From NCBI GenBank assembly GCA_014804675.1, contig JAAUZH010000013.1, positions 61,140 through 125,139 of the forward strand: a stretch of 64,000 nt of DNA, written 5' to 3'. The stretch is from Lachnospiraceae bacterium. Lineage in GTDB: Bacteria > Bacillota > Clostridia > Lachnospirales > Lachnospiraceae. This document shows positions 35,654 to 44,900 of this stretch, one piece after another. The translations under genes and the position numbers were made by a program. Below the pieces are notes generated by a model. That model did not search any database. It saw only the letters and a list, made by a program, of their open reading frames with translations, and had not been told where the DNA came from. Each line of letters starts with the position of its first letter. Position 1 is the first letter of the stretch.

Positions 35654-37723
35654 CTATCCTTTCTTCTGATTCATTCCTATTGTTGTGTGACAAATCAGCT
35701 TATCAAAAATCATCAGCATTGCCGGCAGAACAGTCAGTACTACAATCATGCTGACGATGGCTCCTCTGGACATCAAGGTGCATAGGGAGCTTATCATATC
35801 AATATTGGAATAGACGCCTACTCCAAAGGTTGCCGCAAAAAAGCTTAAAGCACTTACGAATATAGATTGTATGGAGGTCTGGTGGGCGATTTCCACCGCT
35901 TCCTTTTTCTCCATTCCAAGCATCCGTTCCCTTTTATACCGATTGGTCATCAAAATGGCATAATCCACAGTTGCACCCAATTGAATCGTTCCAATAACAA
36001 TCGAGGCAATAAAGGGAATTTCCGTTTTGGTATAGTAAGGAACTGCCATATTGATAAAAATAGCAAATTCAATGGTAGTAACCAAAATAACCGGCAGGGA
36101 AATGGATTTAAATACAAGGGCAATAATCAAAAAGATTACTCCAATGGATACGATGCTCACTACTTTAAAATCCTGATCGGTAATGGTAATCAGGTCTTTT
36201 GTGCAGGGCGCCTCCCCAATCAGCATCCCCTGCGGGTCATACCTTTTTAAAATCTCATTTAATTCATCACACTGCTTATTTACCTCTTCCGATGCCACCT
36301 TGTATTCGGAGCTTACCATCATCATCTGGTAATTTTCATTTTTTAATGTCTCCATCAGACTTGCGGGAATAAAATCCCTTGGTATGGCAGGACCCAATAA
36401 GGAATCCATTCCTATGACCGTTTTCACTCCGGAAACCAGTTTCATTTCCTCGCACATCTTAGAAACCTCTTTTGGTTCCAGTGCGCTGTCCACAAGTAAA
36501 ATATGGGTGGTATTCATTTCAAATTCTTCGTTCAGCTTTGTGTTGGCAACGATGCTTTCCAAGTCTTTGGGAAGGGTTTCGTCCAGATTGTAATACACAT
36601 CTGTATGGAAATAGCCTATGACTGCCGGAATCCAGATAAGCACGAACAGCACTGCGATAATGATATAGTGCTTTGTGACAAATTTAGTCATTTTAAATTC
36701 CGGTATGAAAGGTTTATGCTTTGTTTTTTCAATTGCCTTGTCAAATATGAGAATCATGGAGGGCAATATGGTAACACAGCAGATGACACCGATGATAACG
36801 CCCTTTGCCATAACGATTCCCAAATCCATCCCCAGGGTAAAGCTCATAAAGCAGAGTGCAATGAATCCTGCTACGGTAGTGACGGAGCTTCCCACTACGG
36901 AAGAAACGGTTGCGTTGATGGCATTTGCCATAGCCTCAAGCTTTGGAATCTCACCGCTTTTCTGTTCCTCCTCATAGCTGTGCCACAGGAATATGGAATA
37001 ATCCATGGTAACCCCCAGCTGCAGCACGGCGCTTAAGGCTTTCGTAATATAGGATATTTCCCCAAAGAAAATATTACTTCCCAAATTGTATACAATTGCC
37101 ATTCCAATGCTCAGCAAAAAGAACAGAGGAATGATAAAAGAATCCATGGTAAGGCTTAAAACAATGGTGGATAGGATAACTGCAATTACCACATAAATAG
37201 GAGTTTCCCGGTTAGACAGGTTCTTCGTATCGGTTACCACCGCTGACATACCGCTTAAAAAGCACTGCCTTCCTGCAATTCCCCTGATTTCTTCAATGGC
37301 CTCCATGGTTTCGTCAGAAGACATGGTAGAGTCAAACAAAATCATCATCAGCGTGCAGTCCCCTTTATGAAAAGCCTCCATAATGTTCTCCGGCAGCAAT
37401 TCCGTAGGCATGGATAAATCCGCAAAGCTGTCATACCAGAGGATCTTCTTTACATGCTCTACCTGACCAAGCTGTTCCTTCAGCTTTGAAACATCCTTAT
37501 ATTCCATGCCCTCTACCATGAACATGGAAAAGGCTCCTGTTCCAAACTGCTTTTCCAGAATATCCTGGCCTTCCATGGTCTCGATGTCTTTTGGCAGATA
37601 GGATAGAATATCATAATTGACTCTCGTATTCACATATCCTATGAAAGAGGGCACCAAAAGCACCAGACCAATCAGGAAAATCAGGACCCGTGTCTTTACC
37701 ACACCTTTTCCCAACTGTTTCAT
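35654..37723 (-). CDS. MMPL/RND-type membrane transporter
   Basis: 689 aa from ATG 37723 (GAGGAAATT upstream); the 59-residue longer frame crosses the promoter and is rejected. Seen: two repeated halves, each with a helix, a 150-residue outer loop and five helices; conserved GATVDYAILM and GVTMDYSIFLWH mark the proton-relay helices (helix 4 and 10). MMPL-type pumps export lipids, pigments or drugs by proton antiport. The heptad-repeat protein follows directly; TetR lies upstream. The substrate is unknown; lipid or amphipath is a reasonable guess. Confidence 0.9.
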   Translation of the reverse strand: MKQLGKGVVKTRVLIFLIGLVLLVPSFIGYVNTRVNYDILSYLPKDIETMEGQDILEKQFGTGAFSMFMVEGMEYKDVSKLKEQLGQVEHVKKILWYDSFADLSMPTELLPENIMEAFHKGDCTLMMILFDSTMSSDETMEAIEEIRGIAGRQCFLSGMSAVVTDTKNLSNRETPIYVVIAVILSTIVLSLTMDSFIIPLFFLLSIGMAIVYNLGSNIFFGEISYITKALSAVLQLGVTMDYSIFLWHSYEEEQKSGEIPKLEAMANAINATVSSVVGSSVTTVAGFIALCFMSFTLGMDLGIVMAKGVIIGVICCVTILPSMILIFDKAIEKTKHKPFIPEFKMTKFVTKHYIIIAVLFVLIWIPAVIGYFHTDVYYNLDETLPKDLESIVANTKLNEEFEMNTTHILLVDSALEPKEVSKMCEEMKLVSGVKTVIGMDSLLGPAIPRDFIPASLMETLKNENYQMMMVSSEYKVASEEVNKQCDELNEILKRYDPQGMLIGEAPCTKDLITITDQDFKVVSIVSIGVIFLIIALVFKSISLPVILVTTIEFAIFINMAVPYYTKTEIPFIASIVIGTIQLGATVDYAILMTNRYKRERMLGMEKKEAVEIAHQTSIQSIFVSALSFFAATFGVGVYSNIDMISSLCTLMSRGAIVSMIVVLTVLPAMLMIFDKLICHTTIGMNQKKG

Positions 37724-37759
37724 AATTTCCTCATCTCTTTTCTCTTTTTTCTGAAAAAG

Positions 37760-37799
37760 AGTATAAAAAAAAGATTGAACCTGTGAATATTCAATCTTT
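37760..37799 (-). promoter_or_regulatory. RND transporter promoter overlapped by a TetR-type operator
   Basis: TTCACA (37782-37787), 16-bp spacer, TATACT (37760-37765). The dyad AAAGATTGAA...TTCAATCTTT (37770-37799) covers the -35 and spacer. It could also act as a terminator, because eight T follow the stem. Confidence 0.6.
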
Positions 37800-37877
37800 T
37801 CTGCCTGTATGTATTTCTTATACATTTTTGCCCTTTTGTCGTCCTGATATGAACAAAGCAAAAATATTATCCTGCTC

Positions 37878-38456
37878 TTAAGGCTGTTTCCATTCTGCAA
37901 TATCCTCCACCATATCCTTTAAGGATTTGGAGATCACATAGTTGTATACTTCTGCCACTTCCTTTGGAGAAATGACCATATCCGTCTCAATCCAGGTCAT
38001 CACGATAAAGGTCATGGACAGGGAATAATAATCCGCCAGTTTATCCGGTGTCATCCATTTATGCTTTGCTGTTTTCGTTCCAATCTTATCAATCAGAAGC
38101 TCCAGTAAAATATCCCGTATGCAGCTTCTGACAATATTCTCAAAAGAATTCTGCCCTTCCATCTTTGAAAGCTTTTTGTAAAACTCCTTTTCTTTGAGAA
38201 CATTGGTAAAAATAAGAAGAATGGCTTCGTCAAACATTTCATTTTGCAACAGAGGCCTCATAGGGTCTAACAGCTCCGTCCGGATAATCCGCTCAATGAC
38301 TTCATACTTATCCTGAAAGTGATTGTAAAAGGTAGGTCGGATCACTCCTGCACCGTCTGTAATATCCTTAATGGTTATTTTGCTGATTGGAATTTCCAGT
38401 GCTATGTTCTTAAAGCTCTCAATCAGCAGCTTATCCACATCCGCTTTTGCCTGCAA
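37878..38456 (-). CDS. TetR/AcrR family regulator
   Basis: 192 aa from a TTG start (GAGGTGA four bases upstream). Seen: N-terminal helix-turn-helix ISKITIKDITDGAGVIRPTFYNHFQ, then an all-helical C-terminal ligand domain ending KSLKDMVEDIAEW. TetR proteins usually repress a neighbouring pump; here the RND transporter gene starts 155 bases downstream with a palindrome across its promoter. The C-terminal part resembles TetR_C_7-like members with an aromatic-rich pocket (YYSLSMTFIVMTWIET). Confidence 0.92.
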   Translation of the reverse strand: MQAKADVDKLLIESFKNIALEIPISKITIKDITDGAGVIRPTFYNHFQDKYEVIERIIRTELLDPMRPLLQNEMFDEAILLIFTNVLKEKEFYKKLSKMEGQNSFENIVRSCIRDILLELLIDKIGTKTAKHKWMTPDKLADYYSLSMTFIVMTWIETDMVISPKEVAEVYNYVISKSLKDMVEDIAEWKQP

Positions 38457-38534
38457 GCAATCACCTCATTTCCATAATATCCTTACTTTCGGGAATCAAA
38501 TCCCCTGCAGCAGCCGGCTCATTGCCAGCGGGAA

Positions 38535-38568
38535 TAAAAAAAGACTCACCGATGACCGGAAAGTCCTT
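38535..38568 (-). terminator. rpmF terminator
   Basis: GACTTTCCG with CGGTGAGTC, followed by seven T on the minus strand. A second stem without T-run (AACAGCCTG/CAGGCTGTT) lies between it and the rpmF stop. Confidence 0.8.
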
Positions 38569-38617
38569 ATGTCTGCAACAGCCTGCAGGCAAAGCCCACA
38601 GGCTGTTTGTGTTGCAA

Positions 38618-38797
38618 TTAGTCTACGCTGATGATTTCTTTCTTATTGTAAGAACCACAAGCCTTGCAAACTCTATGAGGCATCATAAGTGCACCACACT
38701 TACTGCACTTTACCAATGTTGGAGCGCTCATTTTCCAATTAGCTCTTCTCTTATCTCTTCTTCCTTTAGAAGATTTGTTTTTTGGACAGATTGACAT
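38618..38797 (-). CDS. rpmF: 50S ribosomal protein L32
   Basis: 59 aa. Seen: MSICPKNKSSKGRRDKRRA at the start, then a zinc ribbon with CSKCG and CKACG, ending in the usual YNKKEIISVD-type tail. L32 belongs to the large subunit; this is the four-cysteine (zinc-binding, C+) form. The ATG follows GGAGGTGTAACG. It lies 2 bases after the DUF177 gene, the standard yceD-rpmF pair. Confidence 0.97.
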   Translation of the reverse strand: MSICPKNKSSKGRRDKRRANWKMSAPTLVKCSKCGALMMPHRVCKACGSYNKKEIISVD

Positions 38798-38799
38798 CG

Positions 38800-39324
38800 T
38801 TACACCTCCTTATTCGCATGAAAGATATCTTTAATCATTGCCATTCTAGGGTCTGGTACGAAGTCATCACATCCGCAGTCACCTAGGTTCAGGTCTTTCC
38901 CACATTGTTTACAAATGCCTTTGCAGTCTTTCCTGCACAAAACCTTCATGGGCAAATTCATCAATATTTCATTGTGGATCAGTTTCTCCGTATCCAATTG
39001 GAAGCCTTCTAAAAAATTCTTCTCTTCCCCTTCAGACTTTTCTGCCTCTATCTCTTCCTTTGAGACATGCTCCTCAAAATCAAGCGCCAGCTCATAAGGC
39101 ACTTCTTTCAAACATCTGTCACAGTTCATTGAAAGAGTCAGGCTCATCTTTCCCTTTAAAAGCACTTTGCCCTTTCCCATCGTCTGAATCGTAAGGACAA
39201 GCGGGGTTTTCTTTAAAATGGAATAGCTTTCCAGTCCGCTTTCAAATATATCCGCTTCATATGGAATCTGTTTCTGTTCTGTCTTCTCTTCTGAGGATAA
39301 CATATCTGTAAGATTTAATAGCAT
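38800..39324 (-). CDS. DUF177 (YceD) domain protein
   Basis: 174 aa. Seen: CDRCLKEV in the middle, an acidic stretch with EEHVSKEEIEAEKSEGEE, and a C-terminal cysteine cluster (CRKDCKGICKQCG then GDCGCD), the YceD signature. Family members are cotranscribed with rpmF and implicated in 23S rRNA accumulation. It is the first gene after a consensus promoter. Two bases separate it from rpmF. Confidence 0.94.
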   Translation of the reverse strand: MLLNLTDMLSSEEKTEQKQIPYEADIFESGLESYSILKKTPLVLTIQTMGKGKVLLKGKMSLTLSMNCDRCLKEVPYELALDFEEHVSKEEIEAEKSEGEEKNFLEGFQLDTEKLIHNEILMNLPMKVLCRKDCKGICKQCGKDLNLGDCGCDDFVPDPRMAMIKDIFHANKEV

Positions 39325-39350
39325 AGCATACTCCTATCCACACCTAAATT

Positions 39351-39379
39351 ATTATACATAGGGTGGTAATGTTTGTCAA
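39351..39379 (-). promoter_or_regulatory. yceD-rpmF promoter
   Basis: Perfect consensus: TTGACA (39374-39379), 17-bp spacer, TATAAT (39351-39356). Confidence 0.9.
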
Positions 39380-39484
39380 CAATTTTTCGCAACTTAAGTT
39401 TTGTAACTGATTGGAAAATATCACTTAAAAAAATTGCTTTTATATATAAAACTGTCATGTGTTATGCAAATTTTTCCCCTTCTT

Positions 39485-39796
39485 TTACAATTTTCTCTGA
39501 TAATTCTCCAGCTGATGAAATATACCGACTATACTTACAGTGTTATTATTTATACCAAACACAACCACATAATCCATCTGTGGTACAATCGCTTCGCGAT
39601 ACCCTTTGTATGCTAAATATGAATCTCTGCTAAATGGAAATTGTTCTGGATTTGTTTCCAAACGGTCATACACATTTTCAATTCCATCCAGCAGATGTTT
39701 TGCAGCCTGCTCATTTTTTAATCGATAAAGCATGTGATACACAATATTATCAAGCAGTTCATCAGCACGTTCCGTAATAATCAATTTATATGCCAT
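39485..39796 (-). CDS. RelE/ParE-type toxin
   Basis: 103 aa. Seen: LIITERADELLDNIVYHM at the start, GYREAIVPQMDYVVVFGI in the core and a C-terminal VSIVGIFHQLENY, the ParE/RelE fold. The toxin part of a type II system, either poisoning gyrase (ParE) or cutting mRNA at the ribosome (RelE); sequence alone does not decide. Its ATG lies inside the end of the antitoxin gene (11-base overlap), the usual antitoxin-first order. Confidence 0.9.
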   Translation of the reverse strand: MAYKLIITERADELLDNIVYHMLYRLKNEQAAKHLLDGIENVYDRLETNPEQFPFSRDSYLAYKGYREAIVPQMDYVVVFGINNNTVSIVGIFHQLENYQRKL

Positions 39797-40046
39797 ATTT
39801 TTCCCTCATCCCTGTCAAAGCAGCTCTGGCATCTTTTATCTGACTGTTTTTTGTCTGTTGCTCTGATATTGCAATATCTTGATACATGGTAAGCTGACGA
39901 ATTGTATTCTCATATATTTCCATGCTCATAATGACCATATCACCATACCCATTCTTTGTAATATAAATAGGTTCATCTGCCCTATGGCACATATCAGAAA
40001 TTTCTGAAGTATTCTTCAAGTCCTTAATTGGTATAATTTGTGGCAT
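39786..40046 (-). CDS. Phd/YefM-type antitoxin
   Basis: 86 aa. Seen: N-terminal IIPIKDLKNTSEISDMCHRADEP and ITKNGYGDMVIMSMEIYENT, the Phd/YefM DNA-binding fold, then a Gln/Asn-rich flexible C-terminus that should wrap the toxin. It binds the promoter dyad upstream (autorepression). AAAAAGGAGG precedes the ATG. Paired with the overlapping ParE/RelE gene. Confidence 0.92.
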   Translation of the reverse strand: MPQIIPIKDLKNTSEISDMCHRADEPIYITKNGYGDMVIMSMEIYENTIRQLTMYQDIAISEQQTKNSQIKDARAALTGMREKYGI

Positions 40047-40073
40047 ATAAAAAACCTCCTTTTTAATATGGGC

Positions 40074-40104
40074 TAATTATACCATAATTATCACCTTCTC
40101 TCAA
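40074..40104 (-). promoter_or_regulatory. Toxin-antitoxin promoter with operator dyad
   Basis: TTGAGA (40099-40104), 17-bp spacer, TATAAT (40076-40081); TAATTAT-GGT-ATAATTA (40074-40090) is a palindrome over the -10, the likely antitoxin binding site. Confidence 0.75.
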
Positions 40105-40288
40105 TAGATTTATTCAAGATTTCGTTACCTACTCCACACACATCCGGCCAGTGTGTTTTTTCATTCATTTTTCAAAAGAGAAAAATTTCAATTGATATGG
40201 TGTTTTCTTTTAGGACATGCTATATTTAAATGGTACTTTTTTAACTCATTTTATTTCTTCAAAAAGGAACGGACAGAAAGGATTTTCC

Positions 40289-41923
40289 ATGAACATTCAC
40301 ATACTTTCATTTTCATTTTTCAAAAAAAAATCACTTGCCTGCCTTGGCACCTCTGCCATCATCGGCATGGTCCTTTCCATACTGCAGGCGCTTCTGGTTA
40401 ATGACAAGGTGCGTTCTATTTTCACCTTAGGACCTTCGCCACGGCTTTATATGTATGGCCTGATAGGGCTTTCTTTCCTGTTTGGCATTTGCTTTTACAC
40501 GACAGTGGTTTTTTGTATCCGTCTCCTGTTTCAGAGGAATCAGGTCTTTCTTTCCTATTTGAAGTATTTTCTTGTATACTTCCTCATATTGGGGATTTTA
40601 TTTCTTCTGGTATGGCCCGGTATCTTCAAAGGGGATGAATTTTATGTGCTAAGAAGCGCTCTCAGCTTTCAGCTCTCTCCCGCCCAGACCGGACTGACCA
40701 GTTGCTTTTATATTATTTGTCTTTTGTTTTTTCCAAATCCTGCGACCATTACTTTTATGCAGATACTTATTATATGCTGTATTTTTTCTTATATCATGAA
40801 AAATCTGTTTTCCATCTATCGTAGCAAGAAGGTATGGCTTATGTTGCTGCCCTTTTGCCTGCTGCCGGTACTTGACGGGAACCTGTTCACCCTTCGGGCT
40901 ACTTTGGTGGGATGGCTGTTTCTGCTGGTACTTTTTCAGGTTTTCTTTGCCTATAAAAAGGGGACCTTGTCTTTGGGGACAGGGCTGTTTCTTTCTGCAT
41001 TAAGCGGGCTGATCATAGCATGGCGGACGGAATATATTTATCTGCTTCTGCTGCTTCCGGCGGCTTTATGGTTCTTACGGCTTTTTTCCCTGAAACGTGC
41101 CTGTATTTCCCTTATGGTCATTGGCCTTTCCTTTCTTTGCTTTCAGATACCCAATAAGATTGCGGCAAACGGCAGCAACAAGTATCCCATTTCTCTTGTA
41201 ATAAATCCTTTGGGGAATTTGTTTAATGAGGAGCATTTAGAAGGGCCTAATGTATATGAGGATATTCTTACCCTGAATGAACTGATTGACGTACAAAGGC
41301 TCCGCCGTGATGCTTCCGTGCGGAATATCAGCCAGTACTGGAACATTCCCGACGTGCTGCCTAAGGAGCAGTTAAACCGGTTCATGGCAGCCGCCCTTCG
41401 GCTGATCGTTTACAACTTTGATGATTTTTTAAAGTACCGTTGTCTCACCTTTGCCCATACGAACGGCTTTTTTCCGGATGAAATCAATCATCCCGGCGGA
41501 GAAATGGTGTCTGGAATTTTAGAGCTTAAGTATTATGATACGAATTTCAAAGAAGTCTTTCCTTTCCTGGAGCCTCCTTTTGGGCAGGCTGCCCGTAAAA
41601 AGGTCATTGAATTCCTTTCATGCCGCCATTATGTGCAGGGGGAAAGCACTACAAATATATTCCTTCCGGTATTTTATAATTGCCTCCCTGCTTTCATCTT
41701 GTTAGCAATTGCTACCTTAACAGGGGTCTTTCTGGGGAAGAAGGCATTTGTTGTGCTATCACTGCTGATTCAGGTACAGCTTGTGCTGATTTTCTTAACA
41801 GCGCCTGCCATGTTTTTTATGTATTATTACTGCTTCTATTTGTGCGGGTATGCTTTTGTTGGCCTGTTTTTCATAGATGGGCTTTGCAGCAGAAACGTAT
41901 ATGAAGCAAGGAATAAAGCCTGA
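40289..41923 (+). CDS. Multi-spanning membrane protein (DUF6020-like)
   Basis: 544 aa from ATG 40289 (AGAAAGGA upstream); a 24-residue longer frame lacks a site. Seen: roughly 12 helices with an outer loop after LVWPGIFKGDEFYVL, a motif often found in polytopic glycosyltransferase-like (GT-C) proteins with an acidic residue in the first loop, and a large soluble loop (about 335-480). DUF6020 proteins are placed among putative cell-surface polysaccharide or teichoic acid enzymes; no reaction is known. It is a single gene whose end meets the hybrid kinase gene end with 20 bases between. Confidence 0.75.
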   Translation: MNIHILSFSFFKKKSLACLGTSAIIGMVLSILQALLVNDKVRSIFTLGPSPRLYMYGLIGLSFLFGICFYTTVVFCIRLLFQRNQVFLSYLKYFLVYFLILGILFLLVWPGIFKGDEFYVLRSALSFQLSPAQTGLTSCFYIICLLFFPNPATITFMQILIICCIFSYIMKNLFSIYRSKKVWLMLLPFCLLPVLDGNLFTLRATLVGWLFLLVLFQVFFAYKKGTLSLGTGLFLSALSGLIIAWRTEYIYLLLLLPAALWFLRLFSLKRACISLMVIGLSFLCFQIPNKIAANGSNKYPISLVINPLGNLFNEEHLEGPNVYEDILTLNELIDVQRLRRDASVRNISQYWNIPDVLPKEQLNRFMAAALRLIVYNFDDFLKYRCLTFAHTNGFFPDEINHPGGEMVSGILELKYYDTNFKEVFPFLEPPFGQAARKKVIEFLSCRHYVQGESTTNIFLPVFYNCLPAFILLAIATLTGVFLGKKAFVVLSLLIQVQLVLIFLTAPAMFFMYYYCFYLCGYAFVGLFFIDGLCSRNVYEARNKA

Positions 41924-41943
41924 ACTTTTTATAGAGGACTTCC

Positions 41944-44900
41944 TTATTTCAAAATATCTTCCAGTGTTTCCATCAGTTTTTCTATGTCCACAGGCTTTGC
42001 CAAGTACCCGTTCATTCCGGCCTCCATAGCCACCTTCCGATCCTCCTCAAAAGCATTGGCTGTCATGGCCACAATGGGAATCGCTGCCTTGACGGGGTCA
42101 TCCAGCGCCCGAATGGCCCTTGTAGCCTGATAACCATTCATGATGGGCATCTGGACATCCATCAGTATCAAATCATAGGTATCCCCAGGCATCTCTTTCA
42201 TCCGCTCCACGGCTATGCTTCCATCATCCGCCGTATCAATGAGGAAGCCGGCACCTTCCAGAATCGTTTGTGCGATTTCCTGGTTCAACTCATTATCCTC
42301 CACCAGCAGGATTCTCCTGCCACTGAAGTCCGGCTTAGATTTCTCTGCTTCCTCCGTACTTTCCGTAACTGTATATGGAGCAGCCAAAACTCCCCTCAGC
42401 TCTGAGAGGAAAAGTGGTTTGGAGCAGAATGCTGTGACACCGGCCTCCCTGGCCTCCTCCTCCATGTCTGACCAATCATAAGCAGTCAGTATGATAATCG
42501 GTGTCAAATCTCCAATTACTTTCCGTATTCTTCGGACGAGCTCTATGCCGTTCATATCCGGCATCAGCCAGTCAATGATATAGGCACTATAAGGTTCATT
42601 CTGCTCCAAGGCAAATTCTGTACGGATAATGGCCTCTTTGCCCAGAGTGGTCCAGTCGGGGTGCATACCGATGGCGGATAGCATCTTGCTGACGCTGATA
42701 CAAGTGTTCACGTCATCATCCACCACCAGTGCCCTAAGATCTGCCAGTTGTTCCAACCGTTGGGATTTCACAGGAGAATCAGCGACCCGGAAATGGAATG
42801 TTATGGTAAACTCTGATCCTTTTCCCACCTCGCTTTCCACTGTAATCGTGCCGTCCATCATATCCACAATGTTTTTGACAATGGCAAGCCCCAAACCGGT
42901 TCCCTGAATGCCACTTACAGTCGTAGTCTGTTCCCGCTCAAAGGGTTCAAAAACGTGTTGCAGGAATTCAGGGCTCATGCCGATACCGGTATCCCTGATT
43001 CGGAACTCATATGCGGCACTGCCCTCCTGCGCTTCTGAGGTCTGGGTAACGCGGACGCTGACCATGCCGCCTGGTTTTGTGTATTTCATGGCATTGCTCA
43101 TAATATTCAAAAGTACCTGATTTAGACGGAGTTTATCACATATAATCGTTTCATTTACCACATCCAGAGTATCTATGTAGAATTCCAGCTGCTTTGCCTT
43201 CACGTCAGCCTGGACAATCGTCTTTAAATCGTGCATGATTTCCGGAAGACTTGCCTCCTTTTCCTCAATTTTGACCTTGCCGCTCTCGATGCGACTCATA
43301 TCCAGCACATCATTAATCAGGCTCAACAGATGGTTGCCGGAGGTCATGATCTTCCCCAGATAGTCCTGCACCTGTGTTTTGTTATCAATATGGGTCACCG
43401 CCAGTGAGGTAAAGCCAATGATTGCATTCATAGGCGTGCGGATATCGTGGGACATGTTGTTGAGGAAGGTAGTCTTTGCATTGTTGGCATACTGAGCCTG
43501 GGCCAGGGCTTCCGCCAGAACTGCCTTCTGCTCCTGCTCCTTGCGGATCACCTCGTCAATATTGCGGAATCCCGCAAGAAGAAAACGTTCCTTTTCAAGA
43601 GTGCTTTCCCCGACCTTCACATAGGTATATTGGAAATGATGGCTTTCTCCATCTGCCTGTATACGGTAGCTCCCCGTATATTCCCCATTTAAGCCTATCT
43701 GTTCACTGACTTTGTCCAGAGAAAGAGCCTGTGCCAGTTCCTCCTGATCTTCCGGATGGACACGGTCCCGGATATACTGATCCAGAATCGGGGCATAGGG
43801 CTGCTCTTCCTTGGAATCCTCTTTCAATCCCTTCGTCACGTAACCTTCCAGTTTGATAATTCTAGCGGTACCACGCTCCTCATTGATGGCAAAAATATTC
43901 GTATAGTCACGGCTTAATGCTTCCACAATGGCAAGCTGCTCCTTCATCGCCCTGTTGGATTGTTCCGTGGTATCCAGAAGCTTCCTGCTCCACCATCCAC
44001 GCAGATAAAGCACCAGAATGATGCAGATAATCAGGGCAACCACCAAAACCATGATGAGCATAATCTTTGGATTGGCCTGTATATATTGCTGAAGATTCAT
44101 ATCCCCAATGGTATAGGAAGTATGTTGTAAAACCAAGTGATTCAGCATGTCATCTGACATCTGCCGGATACATTTGTTCAGGATGGTAATCAGCTCATGA
44201 TCCGCACTGTCACGGACATACATACGAAATTCTATGTCCATATCGTTCACTATGCTGTAGTATAGGGAATTGGTGGTGTCACGGTTCACAAACAACTGCG
44301 CCGTATAGGCATATACATATGCGGCGTCCACTTCCCGATCCAGAACAGCCTGCATCGCAGCCTCTCTGGTGGAATAGTTCACAATTTCAAAATCTTCGTA
44401 AAACTTCTGGGAAATCAAAGTACCGCTCTGTGAATCCGATACGGCAATCGTTTTAATATCTCCAGCGAAATCCTGTCGTGTTACCCTTGCCACACCTGTG
44501 GTCATATAGGCATCCGTATTGAACCCGCGGTAAGCATCTTCCTCCATGACAGTGCTGGAGCTGAGCCTGTCAATAACCACATCCACGCCGTTGGTGTCCG
44601 CCATGGTATCATAGTCCTCCCTGTCCTCTGGTATCACGATTTCATAAGGCAGTCCGGCCATCTCCATGACGCAGGCAAAATAATCCGGCAGAATACCCTT
44701 TAATTCCCCATCCTCCACATAGGAATAGGGCTCTCTGCTGCCAAGGGCAGTTACAGTAATCTTCTTTTCTCCGGAGACCACCTCCTGAATGTATGCCTTC
44801 TCACGCTCCGTAAAGGTGAGTGCGGAGGAATAAACCGGACCATAGTAGCGGTAATACAACGCATTTTGCCAGTCGCCTTCATTCCGATCCATCTGCTCAA

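Noticed and set aside
37755..37800. The dyad as only a tetR terminator
   Set aside because: The T-run also fits, but a -35/-10 pair is superimposed and the next start is 30-40 bases away, so I favour promoter/operator and note the alternative.
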